Assembly: GCF_028747205.1 (NCBI RefSeq)
Contig: NZ_CP112880.1
Location: forward strand, 2,480,001-2,544,000
From: Streptomyces sp. CA-278952
GTDB taxonomy: Bacteria > Actinomycetota > Actinomycetes > Streptomycetales > Streptomycetaceae
Direction: 5' to 3'
Length of the DNA: 64,000 nucleotides
The notes under the pieces were generated by a model. The model saw only the letters and a list, made by a program, of their open reading frames with translations, was not told the DNA's origin and ran no database searches. This document shows positions 34,121 through 43,038 of the stretch, one piece after another; within the stretch, counting starts at the first letter, position 1; every line of letters begins with the position of its first letter. The translations under genes and the position numbers were made by a program.

Positions 34121-36346
34121 TCAGGTCTCGTCCGCGCCCTCCTCGGACTCGCCATCCATCGCCTCACCTGCGCAGATGGCCAGAACATCGGTGCCGAAGC
34201 GGCTCAGCTTCCGGTTGCCGACGCCGGCGATGACGACCAGCTCGCCCTCGGTGGACGGCACGGCCTCGGCGATCGCCATGAGCGTCTTCTCGGTGAACAC
34301 GCAGAAGTCCGGCTGCCCCAGCAGGGCCGCCTGGGCGGCGCGCCAGTCGTACAGCCGCCCGTACAGCGCCTCGTCCATGTCCGAGGGGCACTCCTCGCAG
34401 CGCATCAGCTTCATCTCGCCCGCGTCGGTGAGCGTGCGTCCGCAGACCCGGCAGCGCACCGGGCTCCTGGGTTTGCGCTCGACGGCCGGGGTCCGCCCGA
34501 CGGCGGACCGGCCGGTCCCCCGGTCGATCCCTCCGACGCCGCCGGCCCCGCCGGCCCCGCTCCGCGCGCCCGAGGCCGTCGAGCCCGGGCGCAGCCCGTT
34601 CAGGAAGCGGGTCGGCCGTCGGCTCGCGCGGCCGCCCGGTGACCGGGACAGCGCCCAGGAGAGCGAGAGGTGGACGCGGGCGCGGGTGATGCCGACGTAC
34701 ATCAGGCGCCGCTCCTCCTCGACCTGCTCGTCGGTCTTGGCGTAGGCGATCGGCATCATGCCCTCGGTGAGGCCGACCAGGAACACGGCGTCCCATTCCA
34801 GGCCCTTCGCCGAGTGCAGCGAGGCCAGGGTCACCCCTTGGACCGTCGGGGCGTGCTGGGCAGCCGCCCGCTCGTCCAGCTCCCGGACCAGGTCGGTCAG
34901 GGTCGCCCCCGGTTTGGCCGTCTCGAAGTCCTCCGCGAGGCGCACCAGCGCGGCCAGCGACTCCCAGCGGTCGCGCACGGCTCCCGACCCGGCGGGCGGC
35001 CGGCTGGTCCAGCCCTTGGTGGAGAGCACCGCCCGCACCTGGGCGGCCAGGTCCTCCGCACCGTCGAGGAGCGAGTCGTTGCCTCCGGCGCGGGCCGCGC
35101 CGCGCAGGGCGGTGCCCGCCTCGCGGACCTCGGCCCGCTCGAAGAACCGCTCGGCGCCGCGCAGCTGGTAGGGCACCCCGGCGTCCGCGAGTGCCTGCTC
35201 GTAGACCTCGGACTGGGAGTTGACGCGGTAGAGGACGGCGATCTCGCCGGCCGGCACGCCCGCGGCGACGAGATCGCGGATCAGCCGGGCGGTGCCCTCG
35301 GCCTCGGTGGGCTCGTCGGAATACTCCGCGTAGACGGGCTCGGGCCCCTTGTCGCGCTGCGAGACCAGCTCCAGCCGGTGGTCGGCCGCCTTGCCGTGGG
35401 CCTGGCTCAGCAGGCCGTTGGCGAGGTGGACGACCTGGGGGGTGGAGCGGTAGTCCCGCACCAGCTTGACCACGGTCGCCCCGGGGTGGCGGGTGCGGAA
35501 GTTCAACAGGTGGTCCGGGGTGGCCCCGGTGAAGGAGTAGATCGTCTGGCTGGCGTCGCCGACGACGCAGAGATCGTCCCGGTCCCCGACCCAGAGGTCG
35601 AGCAGCCGCTGCTGGAGCGGGCTCACGTCCTGGTACTCGTCGACGACGAAGTGCTGGTACTGGCCGCGCACGTGCTCGGCGATGTCGCTCCGGTCCTGGA
35701 GGATGCCGACGGTGAGCAGCAGCACGTCCTCGAAGTCGATCACCGAGCGGTCGCGCTTGAGCTGTTCGTACGTGGAGTAGATCTGGGAGAGGACCGCCGG
35801 ATCGCGGGGGGCGTCCCGCTGGGTCTTGGCGACGGCCGCCGGATAGTCGGCGGGGACGGTCTGGGTGACCTTGGCCCACTCGATCTCGCTGGTGACGTCC
35901 CGCAGCTCGTTGCGGTCGAGCCGGAGCTCGCAGCGGGCGGCGGCCTCGGCGACCAGCTGCACCTTCCGCTCCAGCAGCCGGGGCAGCTCGCCACCGACTG
36001 CTTTCGGCCAGAAATACTGGAGCTGGCGGAGGGCGGCGGAGTGGAAGGTCCGCGCCTGGACGCCGGTCGCGCCGAGCTGGCGCAGGCGGCCGCGCATCTC
36101 TCCGGCGGCCCGGTTGGTGAAGGTGACGGCGAGCACGGTGGCCGGCTGGAGGATGCCCGCACGCACCCCGTACGCGATGCGGTGCGTGATCGCGCGGGTC
36201 TTGCCCGTACCGGCTCCGGCCAGCACGCACACCGGTCCGTGCAGGGCCAGAGCCACCTCGCGCTGCTCGGGGTCGAGCCCGTCGAGCACGGCGTCCGGGG
36301 TCTCGGGGACCTGAGGGAAGAGGGTGGAGTGCGTTGCTGCTGTCAC
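34121..36346 (-). CDS. uvrD2: UvrD2-type superfamily 1 DNA helicase
   Basis: A 741-residue 3'-5' helicase. Motifs in order: Walker A VLAGAGTGKTRAITHRIAYG, Ia VLAVTFTNRAAGEMRGRL, II FVVDEYQDVSPLQ, III VVGDASQTIYSFTGA, IV VRDYRSTPQVVHLANG, V VTLASLHSAKGLEWDAVFLV, VI LMYVGITRARVHLSLSWA. The C-terminus has the tetracysteine motif CRVCGRT...CEEC and an HRDC domain (LYDWRAAQAALLGQPDFCVF to ICAGEA), the layout of mycobacterial UvrD2. A Gly/Ala/Arg linker separates the two. It is directly upstream of the wblC leader and divergent from mycoredoxin, as in M. tuberculosis. Confidence 0.96.
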   Translation of the reverse strand: MTAATHSTLFPQVPETPDAVLDGLDPEQREVALALHGPVCVLAGAGTGKTRAITHRIAYGVRAGILQPATVLAVTFTNRAAGEMRGRLRQLGATGVQARTFHSAALRQLQYFWPKAVGGELPRLLERKVQLVAEAAARCELRLDRNELRDVTSEIEWAKVTQTVPADYPAAVAKTQRDAPRDPAVLSQIYSTYEQLKRDRSVIDFEDVLLLTVGILQDRSDIAEHVRGQYQHFVVDEYQDVSPLQQRLLDLWVGDRDDLCVVGDASQTIYSFTGATPDHLLNFRTRHPGATVVKLVRDYRSTPQVVHLANGLLSQAHGKAADHRLELVSQRDKGPEPVYAEYSDEPTEAEGTARLIRDLVAAGVPAGEIAVLYRVNSQSEVYEQALADAGVPYQLRGAERFFERAEVREAGTALRGAARAGGNDSLLDGAEDLAAQVRAVLSTKGWTSRPPAGSGAVRDRWESLAALVRLAEDFETAKPGATLTDLVRELDERAAAQHAPTVQGVTLASLHSAKGLEWDAVFLVGLTEGMMPIAYAKTDEQVEEERRLMYVGITRARVHLSLSWALSRSPGGRASRRPTRFLNGLRPGSTASGARSGAGGAGGVGGIDRGTGRSAVGRTPAVERKPRSPVRCRVCGRTLTDAGEMKLMRCEECPSDMDEALYGRLYDWRAAQAALLGQPDFCVFTEKTLMAIAEAVPSTEGELVVIAGVGNRKLSRFGTDVLAICAGEAMDGESEEGADET

Positions 36347-36430
36347 CCCGCCATGCTGCCAGGTCCCAGGGGGCGGATGCGGCGGTTGTCCACAGGGGTG
36401 AGGTATTCGTCGTACCGGCTACCGAGGCAC

Positions 36431-36480
36431 GGGGGCCGGTACGAGGGCCGGTACGAGGGCCGGACGGCCGGTACGGGGGC
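36431..36480. repeat. 12-bp tandem repeat upstream of mrx1
   Basis: GGGCCGGTACGA occurs twice exactly (36433-36456), followed by a degenerate copy with an insertion (GGGCCGGACGGCCGGTACGG). It lies in the uvrD2-mrx1 divergent region just before the SigR-type promoter. Confidence 0.6.
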
Positions 36481-36485
36481 GTGGT

Positions 36486-36512
36486 GGGAATGGTGGCCGC
36501 GTCCCGTACGTT
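36486..36512 (+). promoter_or_regulatory. SigR-dependent promoter of mycoredoxin
   Basis: GGGAAT (36486-36491), exactly 18 bases, then GTT (36510-36512) is a perfect SigR match, 95 bases before the mrx1 ATG. The same pattern precedes sigR itself. Confidence 0.8.
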
Positions 36513-36606
36513 CCTTATCCATACGGAAGGGCCGCGACAGCGGCCTGACCGCGAGTGACGCTGCCGGCCGCGCAGCGTACGGACGAGACGAAGGAGCGCC
36601 AGCGAC

Positions 36607-36861
36607 ATGGCGGGCACTGTGACGATGTACAGCACCACCTGGTGCGGCTACTGCCGTCGGCTGAAGAGCCAGATGGACCGCGAGGGCATCGCGTACAACG
36701 AGGTCAACATCGAGCACGACCCGGAGTCGGCCGCGTTCGTCGAGAAGGCGAATGGCGGAAACCAGACGGTCCCCACGCTGCTGATCGTGGCCCCCTCGGG
36801 CACCGAGTCGGTCATGACGAACCCGTCCCTCGCCCAGGTGAAGCAGGCGCTCGCCGCCTGA
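36607..36861 (+). CDS. mrx1: Mycoredoxin (glutaredoxin-like)
   Basis: An 84-residue thioredoxin-fold protein that reduces mycothiol mixed disulfides in actinobacteria. The active site is Cys13-Gly-Tyr-Cys16 (YSTTWCGYCRRLKSQM), the cis-Pro lies in NQTVPTLLIV, and the C-terminal helix carries NPSLAQVKQALAA. Length and CGYC match mycobacterial Mrx1 (Rv3198A), also adjacent to uvrD2. ATG 36607 is preceded by GAAGGAGCG. A SigR-type promoter precedes it, so induction by thiol stress is expected. It ends at a strong hairpin. Confidence 0.93.
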   Translation: MAGTVTMYSTTWCGYCRRLKSQMDREGIAYNEVNIEHDPESAAFVEKANGGNQTVPTLLIVAPSGTESVMTNPSLAQVKQALAA

Positions 36862-36893
36862 TCCCGGCCGATGGACGACCGCCCGTCGCGCGT

Positions 36894-36926
36894 ACCACTG
36901 CCCCCGGCACCGCCGGGGGCAGTGGT
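36894..36926. terminator. Bidirectional terminator between mrx1 and nudC
   Basis: ACCACTGCCCCCGGC-ACC-GCCGGGGGCAGTGGT is a perfect 15-bp stem with a 3-base loop between convergent genes. Confidence 0.9.
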
Positions 36927-36940
36927 GTGTCCGGGGGTGC

Positions 36941-37897
36941 TCAGTCGGTCCGCTTCGCGCTGCCGGGCCTCGGGAGCGGCTTGCCGTACCAGAGCTCGAT
37001 CAGGCGGGCCGCGATCGAGATGCCGAACGGGGGCATGACCTCGCCGGACTCGAACGCGGCGGTGAGGTCTTCGCGGGAGAACCACCGGGCCTCCTCGATC
37101 TCCTCGCCGTCGACGGTGATGTCGAAGGTGGTCGCCCGCGCCATGAAGCCGAGCATCAGGCTGGAGGGGAACGGCCACGGCTGGCTGGCGATGTACTCGA
37201 CCTCGCCGACGGTGACCCCGGCCTCCTCGTAGACCTCGCGGGCCACGGACTGTTCGATCGACTCCCCCGGCTCGACGAACCCGGCGAGGGTGGAGAAGCG
37301 GCCCTCCGGCCAGTGCACCTGGCGGCCCAGCAGGGCCCGGTCCTGGTCGTCGGTGACCAGCATGATGACCGCCGGGTCGGTGCGCGGGTAGTGCTCGGCG
37401 CCGCACGCCTGGCAACGGCGGATGTGGCCGGCCGCCGCGATGACGGTGCGCTCGCCGCAGCGGGAGCAGAAGCGGTGCAGCCGCTGCCAGTTCTCCAGGG
37501 CGACGGCGTGCGCCATCAGGCCCGCGTCGCGGGGGCCGAGGAGCAGTCCCGCCTCGCGGAGCCCCGCGGGCCGGGCCGACTGGTCCATGCGGCCGGGCAG
37601 CGAGTCCTTCTGGAGCGCGAAGTAGCTGACGCCGTTCTCGTCGGTGCCGAGGAAATACCGGTGGGTCTCGGTGACCGGGGCCTCGAAGGCCTGGGTCATG
37701 ACGATCTCGGTGCCCCCGTCGGGGGTGTCGTCGATCAGCACCTGCCCGCCGGAGACGACGAAGACGCGGGTCGTCGGGTGGCTCCACGCCACGGCCAGCC
37801 ACGCCTCGTCGAGGCGGTGGTGTGCCGCGCGGTCGATGCCGCTCGGCGCGGTGAGGCCGATCGGGCGGTCTGCGGTGGCGTTGTCGAAGGTGCTCAC
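36941..37897 (-). CDS. nudC: NudC, NAD(H) pyrophosphatase / RNA deNADding enzyme
   Basis: Hydrolyses NADH to NMNH and AMP and can remove NAD caps from RNA. The 318-residue protein has a zinc ribbon (HRFCSRCGERT ... RRCQACGAEHYPRTDP), a canonical Nudix box (GFVEPGESIEQSVAREVYEE then AGV) and the NADH-specific SQPWPFPSSLMLGF just after. The start is the GTG or ATG-type codon at 37897 (MSTFDNATADRP). The region upstream carries degenerate 17-bp repeats and the end of the M20 peptidase gene. Confidence 0.95.
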   Translation of the reverse strand: MSTFDNATADRPIGLTAPSGIDRAAHHRLDEAWLAVAWSHPTTRVFVVSGGQVLIDDTPDGGTEIVMTQAFEAPVTETHRYFLGTDENGVSYFALQKDSLPGRMDQSARPAGLREAGLLLGPRDAGLMAHAVALENWQRLHRFCSRCGERTVIAAAGHIRRCQACGAEHYPRTDPAVIMLVTDDQDRALLGRQVHWPEGRFSTLAGFVEPGESIEQSVAREVYEEAGVTVGEVEYIASQPWPFPSSLMLGFMARATTFDITVDGEEIEEARWFSREDLTAAFESGEVMPPFGISIAARLIELWYGKPLPRPGSAKRTD

Positions 37898-37978
37898 AGG
37901 TGCTTCCTACTCCCCCTGGGTGGATCGGGTGTGCACAGGTACGTGGAGGGTGTGCAGAGGATTCAGCGGAGTTCCGGT

Positions 37979-38098
37979 TCCGGGCGTTCAGCAGGTCCGG
38001 GCATGCGGCGGGTCCGTGCATTCGGCGGTTCCGGGCGTTCAGCGGTTCCCCGGGCGTTCGATGGTTCCGAGCGTTCAGCAGTTGCGGGCATTTCAGCG
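37979..38098. repeat. Seven degenerate 17-bp tandem repeats
   Basis: Units with consensus TCCGGGCGTTCAGCGGT lie head to tail at 37979, 37996, 38013, 38030, 38047 (19 bases), 38066 and 38083. The last one overlaps the stop codon of the M20 peptidase gene. The repeats differ at 2-5 positions each, so the array is old. Confidence 0.85.
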
Positions 38099-39487
38099 CA
38101 GTGCCGTGGCCAGCTCGCCCCACAGGTGGGCGGTCGTCTCCACACCCTTGAGCAGCAGGTCGAGCTCGACCTTCTCGTCGGGGGCGTGCCAGCCGTCGGA
38201 GGGTACGGAGATGCCGAGGAAGAGGACGGGCGCGCCGAGCACGTCCCTGAGGTCGGCGGCGGGCCCGGAGCCTCCTTCGCGAGTGAAGAGGATCTTCTTC
38301 CCGAAGGCCCGGCCCATCGCGCGGGCCACCGCCTTCAGGGCGGGGTGGTCCAGCGGGGTGAGGCAGGGGCGGGTAGACGGTTGGAAGGCGATCCGGTGGC
38401 GGACGCCCGCCGGGATACGGGACTCGGCCCAGCTCCGGACGGCCTGCTGTACGCGGTCGGGCTCCTGGCCGTCGACCAGCCGGAAGCTGATCTTCACCAG
38501 GGCCGAGGAGGGGATGATCGTCTTGCTGCCGGCGCCCTGGTAGCCGCCGCCGATGCCGTTGACCTCGGCGGTGGGGCGGGCCCAGACGCGCTCCAGCGTG
38601 GAGTACCCGGCCTCGCCGGCCGCGGCCCCCGACTTCGCGGTGCGCAGCCAGGTGGCCTCGTCGAAGGGCAGCTCGGCGAAGAGGGCCCGCTCGGTGTCGG
38701 TGAGGTCGGTGACCCCGTCGTAGAAGCCGGGGATCGCGACCTTGCCGTCCGCGTCGTGGAGGGCGGCGACGAGGCGGGCGATCTCGGTGGCCGGGTTGGG
38801 GACGGCTCCGCCGAACGATCCGGAGTGGATGTCCTGGGCGGGGCCGTACAGCTCGATCTCGCACTCCGCGAGGCCGCGCATGCCGGTGCAGACGGTCGGG
38901 GTGTCCTCGTCCCACATGCCCGTGTCCGAGACGATCACCGCGTCGGCGGCGAGCCGGTCCGCCCGCTGCTCGGCCAGGGCGCGGAAGTTCGGGGAGCCCG
39001 ACTCCTCCTCGCCCTCGATCAGCAGCTTGAGGTGGACGGCGGGGGTGGTGCGGCCGGTCGCCGCGAGGTGGGCGCGGACCCCGAGGGTGTGGAAGAACAC
39101 CTGGCCCTTGTCGTCGGCCGCGCCGCGTCCGTACATACGGCCGTCCCGGATCACCGGCTCGAACGGGTCGGTCGCCCAGCCGTCCTCGCGGGCGGCGGGC
39201 TGCACGTCGTGGTGGCCGTAGACCAGGACCGTCGGGGCGTGAGGGTCCTCGCTGGGCCACTCGGCGAAGACCGCCGGCGCTCCGGGGGTCTCCCAGATCT
39301 CGGTGACCGGGAAGCCGGTCTCCTCGAGCTTGGCGCTCAGCCACTCCGCGCTGCGCCGTACGTCCCCGTGGTGCTCCGGCTGCGCGGAGACGGACGGGAT
39401 GCGCAGCCACTCCGCGAGGTCGTCGAGGAAGGCTGCGCGGTGCTGTTCGGTGTACGTACGGACGGCGCTGTCCGGGGTCTCGCTCAT
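38093..39487 (-). CDS. M20 family dipeptidase/deacylase
   Basis: A 464-residue cytoplasmic co-catalytic zinc hydrolase. Metal and catalytic motifs are VLVYGHHDVQPAAREDGW (His and Asp), MYGRGAADDKGQVFFH (bridging Asp), LIEGEEESGSPNF (general base Glu and ligand Glu), VIVSDTGMW (Asp) and the C-terminal WHAPDEKVEL (His). DIHSGSFGGAVPNP is the dimerisation-domain loop. The family fits carnosinase-like dipeptidases (CNDP group) better than DapE or ArgE. It starts at ATG 39487 (MSETPDSAVRTYTEQH) and follows adnB by 10 bases, so it is probably cotranscribed with the adnAB operon. Confidence 0.9.
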   Translation of the reverse strand: MSETPDSAVRTYTEQHRAAFLDDLAEWLRIPSVSAQPEHHGDVRRSAEWLSAKLEETGFPVTEIWETPGAPAVFAEWPSEDPHAPTVLVYGHHDVQPAAREDGWATDPFEPVIRDGRMYGRGAADDKGQVFFHTLGVRAHLAATGRTTPAVHLKLLIEGEEESGSPNFRALAEQRADRLAADAVIVSDTGMWDEDTPTVCTGMRGLAECEIELYGPAQDIHSGSFGGAVPNPATEIARLVAALHDADGKVAIPGFYDGVTDLTDTERALFAELPFDEATWLRTAKSGAAAGEAGYSTLERVWARPTAEVNGIGGGYQGAGSKTIIPSSALVKISFRLVDGQEPDRVQQAVRSWAESRIPAGVRHRIAFQPSTRPCLTPLDHPALKAVARAMGRAFGKKILFTREGGSGPAADLRDVLGAPVLFLGISVPSDGWHAPDEKVELDLLLKGVETTAHLWGELATALR

Positions 39488-39497
39488 GCTCTTGAGC

Positions 39498-42400
39498 CTA
39501 TCCGTCCCCGGGGGCCGGCTCGTCCAGCAGGATCCGCTCCAGCTCGGCCCGGCCGGGCAGTCCCTGCGGGTGGACGGTCTCCCCGCTGCGTACGTAGAGG
39601 AAGGTGGCGGTGACCTCTTCGAGCGGCAGATCGTGCAGTTCGGCCCAGGCCAGCCGGTAGACGGCGAGCTGGAGCGGGTCGGCGGTGCGGTGGCGGGTGG
39701 TCTTCCAGTCGACGATCTCGTACTGGTCGCCCGTGCGGTAGACGGCGTCGATCCGGCCCCGGATCACGCGGCCCGCCAGGGTGATCTGGAACGGGGTCTC
39801 CACCCGGTACGGCGTGCGCCGGGCGTACGCGGTGCGCTCGAACGCCTCCTTCAGCTCGGCGAGGTCCCGCTCGTCGGCGATCTCCGCGTCGCTCTCGTCG
39901 CCCCCGGGCAGTTCGTCGGGGCCGAGCATGGGCAGCGGCAGTTCCTCGTACCGCGACTCCACCCAGGCGTGGAACCGGGTGCCCCGGCGGGCGGCGGGCT
40001 GGGGCGGGCGGGGCATGGGCCGGGCCAGCTCCCGGGCGAAGGCGTCGGGGTCCTCGGCCAGGCGCAGCAGCTGGGTGGCGGAGAGCGCGGCGGGCACGAG
40101 GACCTCGCGCACGGTGGCGCGGGCGCGGCGCAGCTCCCCGGCCAGGGAGTCCAGGTCCCGGTCCCAGGAGGCGAGGGTGCGGGCCTCCTCGGGGGTGAGC
40201 CGTTCCGCGGGACCAGCCTCCTGGGGGTGGCGGGCGGCCGGGATGTGCGGGGGCGGGTGCGGTGCGGTGTCAGGTGCCGGGTCCGGTGCCGTCCCGGGTG
40301 CGCCCGGGGGGCGTTCGGTGGGGAGCGCGTCCCAGTCCCAGTCCTCGTCGAGCGGCTCCTCGTCGAGCGGCTCCGCGTCGAACGGCTCCTCGTCGGGCAG
40401 TTCCTCGTCGGCCGGTGTGTCATCGGCCGGTGCCTCATCGGGCTCGTGCGCAGGCTCACCGGTGGCCAGCCGTTCCAGGTGGGCCAGCACCGTGTCCCGG
40501 GCGGCGCGGCGGCGGGCGAGGGCGTCGGCGTCCAGCGGGAGCGGCCAGGCCAGGTCGGCGTCCCGGTCCGCGAGGGCCGGGTTCTCCTCGTCCTCCGCGG
40601 GCTCGTCCGCCCAGGCCTCGATCTCGCCGTGGCCCGCCGCGCAGTGCTCGTACAGCGCGTCGAGGAAGGCGGACGGGCCCCGCGTCCGCTTCTGGGTCGG
40701 GCCCCACCAGTGGCCGGAGCCGAGGAGCAGGGTGCGGGGGCGGGTGAAGGTGACGTAGCCGAGGCGCAGTTCCTCCGTGTGCTGGTGCTCCTTCATCTCC
40801 GCCTTGAACGCCTTGATCCCCTTGGCGTCGAGGCCGTCGTGCGTGTCGAGGGCCGGGAGCGTCTCCGCGTCGCCGCGCAGGGCGTGCGGGAGCACCTGGG
40901 GCTGGGCGGTCCACGCCTCGCGGGCCCGGTCGCTCGGGAACTGGCCCGTGACCAGTCCGGGTACGGCGACGACGTCCCATTCCAGGCCCTTGGACTTGTG
41001 GGCGGTGAGGACCTTGACGGTGTTCTCGCCGCCGGGCAGCGCGTTGTCGAGGCCTTTCTCGTACTGCGCGGCGGTCCGCAGGAAGCCGAGGAAGGCGAGC
41101 AGGGTCGCCTCGCCGTCCAGGGAGGCGAACCGGGCCGCGGTGTCCAGGAAGTTGGCGAGGGTCTCCCGGCGGCGGGCGGCCAGCGCCTGCGGGGACGCGG
41201 ACAGCTCGACCTCGAGGCCGGTGGTGGCCAGGACCCGGTGCAGGACGTCCATCAGGGGGTCCGCGAGCGAGCGTCGCAGGTCGCGCAGCTCGCGGGCGAG
41301 GCGGGCGAAGCGGACGCGTGCCTCGGCGGAGAACGGCAGCCCGTCGTCGGCCGCGTCCCCCACGACCAGGAAGGTGTCCAGCGCGTCCGCGAGCGATATC
41401 ACCTCGGCCGGGTCCGTGCCCTCGACCGCGTCCGCGAGCCGCTGGTCCGGGTCGGCGTCGTCCGCGTGGCCGGCCCGGTGCACGAGGAGGCGGGCGCGGC
41501 GGCCCAGGAGCGCGAGGTCACGGGGGCCGATGCGCCAGCGCGGTCCGGTGAGGAGGCGGACCAGGGAGGCATTGGCCCCCGGGTCCTGGAGGACCTCGCA
41601 GACGGCGACCAGGTCCGCGACCTCGGGCAGGTGGAGCAGCCCGGCGAGGCCGACGACCTCGACCGGGATGTCCCGGGCGACCAGCGCCGCCTGGATCTCG
41701 GGGAAGTCCCCGGCGGTGCGGCACAGGACGGCGATCTCGCCCGGCGGGGTGCCGGTGCGCACGAGGTGGGCGAGGGAGTCGGCGAGCCAGTCGATCTCCT
41801 GGGTGTGCGTGGTCAGCAGGGCGCAGCGGACCATGCCGTCCCGCTCGGCTCCCGGGGCGGGGCGCAGCGCCTCGACGCCCTCGTGCATCGCCCGCAGGGG
41901 TCCGGCGAGACTGTTGGCGAGCTGGAGGAGCCGGCCGCCGCTGCGCCGGTTCTCGCTGAGGCTGTAGCGGGTGGCGGGGGTACCGTCGGCATGCGGGAAG
42001 TGCTCGGGGAAGTCGTCGAGGTTGGCGACGGACGCGCCGCGCCAGCCGTAGATCGCCTGGCAGGGGTCGCCCACGGCGGTGACGGCGTGGCCGGTGGCGG
42101 CGGTGTCCGGGCCGGCTCCGAACAGCGCGGAGAGCAGCAGCCGCTGGGCCACCGACGTGTCCTGGTACTCGTCGAGGAGGACCACCCGGAACTCCTCGCG
42201 CAGGATCTTCCCGACCTCGGGCCGGGTCAGGGCCAGCTCGGCGGAGAGGGCGATCTGGTCGCCGAAGTCCAGCAGGTCGCGGCTGCGCTTGGCGGTTCGG
42301 TAGCGCTCGGTGAGACCGAGGAGGGAGCGGCGGGCCTCGGCGGCCTCGGGGATCTTGCGGAGGTCGGCGTTGCTGAGTTTCGTGTGCTCCAGGGCGCTCA

Positions 42401-43013
42401 GCAGCTCGGTGTCGTGGCGGTGCAGCGCGCCGGGCCCGACGAGGTGTTCGGACAGCTCCCCGTCGAGCGCCAGGAGATCGCTGACCAGGGTGGGGAAGGA
42501 CCGGGTGAGCGCCGGATAGGGGCCCGGGGCCTCGCGCAGCACCTTCGCGGCGAGCTGGTAGCGGGTGGCGTCGGCGAGGAGGCGGGTGGTCGGCTCCAGG
42601 CCGATGCGCAGGCCGTGCTCGGTGAGGAGGCGGCCGGCGAAGGCGTGGTAGGTGGAGATGGTGGGTTCGCCCGGGGGGTTGTCCGGGTCGATGACGTCGG
42701 GGTCGGTGACCCCGGCGGCGATGAGCGCCCTGCGGACGCGCTCGGCCAGCTCGCCGGCTGCCTTGTTGGTGAAGGTGAGGCCGAGGACCTGCTCCGGCGC
42801 GACCTGTCCGGTGCCGACCAGCCAGACCACGCGGGCCGCCATCACCGTGGTCTTGCCCGACCCGGCCCCGGCCACGATCACCTGCGGGGCGGGCGGCGCG
42901 GTGATGCAGGCCGTCTGCTCCGGGGTGAACGGGATCCCGAGGAGCTCCTTGAGCTGCTCGGGATCGGTGATACGTGGGGACACGTGAGAAACGGTAACCG
43001 GAGCCACTGACAA
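39498..43013 (-). CDS. adnB: AdnB, helicase-nuclease subunit of the AdnAB recombination complex
   Basis: With AdnA it resects double-strand breaks. The 1171-residue protein has an N-terminal UvrD-like motor: Walker A VIVAGAGSGKTTVMAARV, LTFTNKAAGELAERV, VVLLDEYQDTSVAQ, AVGDPCQAIYGWRGAS, KVLTAHKSKGLEWDVVAVPG and LGYVTFTRPRTLLL. An acidic Asp/Glu/Pro linker (about 860-960) precedes the RecB-family nuclease (RGRIDAVYRTGDQYEIVDWK, QLAVYRLAWAEL). The frame opens at TTG 43013; GTG 43007 is an alternative and neither has a strong ribosome site. It lies 25 bases after adnA, the same order as in mycobacteria. Confidence 0.93.
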   Translation of the reverse strand: MSVAPVTVSHVSPRITDPEQLKELLGIPFTPEQTACITAPPAPQVIVAGAGSGKTTVMAARVVWLVGTGQVAPEQVLGLTFTNKAAGELAERVRRALIAAGVTDPDVIDPDNPPGEPTISTYHAFAGRLLTEHGLRIGLEPTTRLLADATRYQLAAKVLREAPGPYPALTRSFPTLVSDLLALDGELSEHLVGPGALHRHDTELLSALEHTKLSNADLRKIPEAAEARRSLLGLTERYRTAKRSRDLLDFGDQIALSAELALTRPEVGKILREEFRVVLLDEYQDTSVAQRLLLSALFGAGPDTAATGHAVTAVGDPCQAIYGWRGASVANLDDFPEHFPHADGTPATRYSLSENRRSGGRLLQLANSLAGPLRAMHEGVEALRPAPGAERDGMVRCALLTTHTQEIDWLADSLAHLVRTGTPPGEIAVLCRTAGDFPEIQAALVARDIPVEVVGLAGLLHLPEVADLVAVCEVLQDPGANASLVRLLTGPRWRIGPRDLALLGRRARLLVHRAGHADDADPDQRLADAVEGTDPAEVISLADALDTFLVVGDAADDGLPFSAEARVRFARLARELRDLRRSLADPLMDVLHRVLATTGLEVELSASPQALAARRRETLANFLDTAARFASLDGEATLLAFLGFLRTAAQYEKGLDNALPGGENTVKVLTAHKSKGLEWDVVAVPGLVTGQFPSDRAREAWTAQPQVLPHALRGDAETLPALDTHDGLDAKGIKAFKAEMKEHQHTEELRLGYVTFTRPRTLLLGSGHWWGPTQKRTRGPSAFLDALYEHCAAGHGEIEAWADEPAEDEENPALADRDADLAWPLPLDADALARRRAARDTVLAHLERLATGEPAHEPDEAPADDTPADEELPDEEPFDAEPLDEEPLDEDWDWDALPTERPPGAPGTAPDPAPDTAPHPPPHIPAARHPQEAGPAERLTPEEARTLASWDRDLDSLAGELRRARATVREVLVPAALSATQLLRLAEDPDAFARELARPMPRPPQPAARRGTRFHAWVESRYEELPLPMLGPDELPGGDESDAEIADERDLAELKEAFERTAYARRTPYRVETPFQITLAGRVIRGRIDAVYRTGDQYEIVDWKTTRHRTADPLQLAVYRLAWAELHDLPLEEVTATFLYVRSGETVHPQGLPGRAELERILLDEPAPGDG

Positions 43014-43038
43014 CCCGGGCCGATGCCCACGAAAGGCC

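Noticed and set aside
39303..43010. A 1235-codon plus-strand frame opposite adnB
   Set aside because: Antisense shadow: the minus strand has full helicase and nuclease motifs, while this frame is Gly/Arg/Val-rich without motifs. The same holds for the 1141-codon frame opposite adnA.
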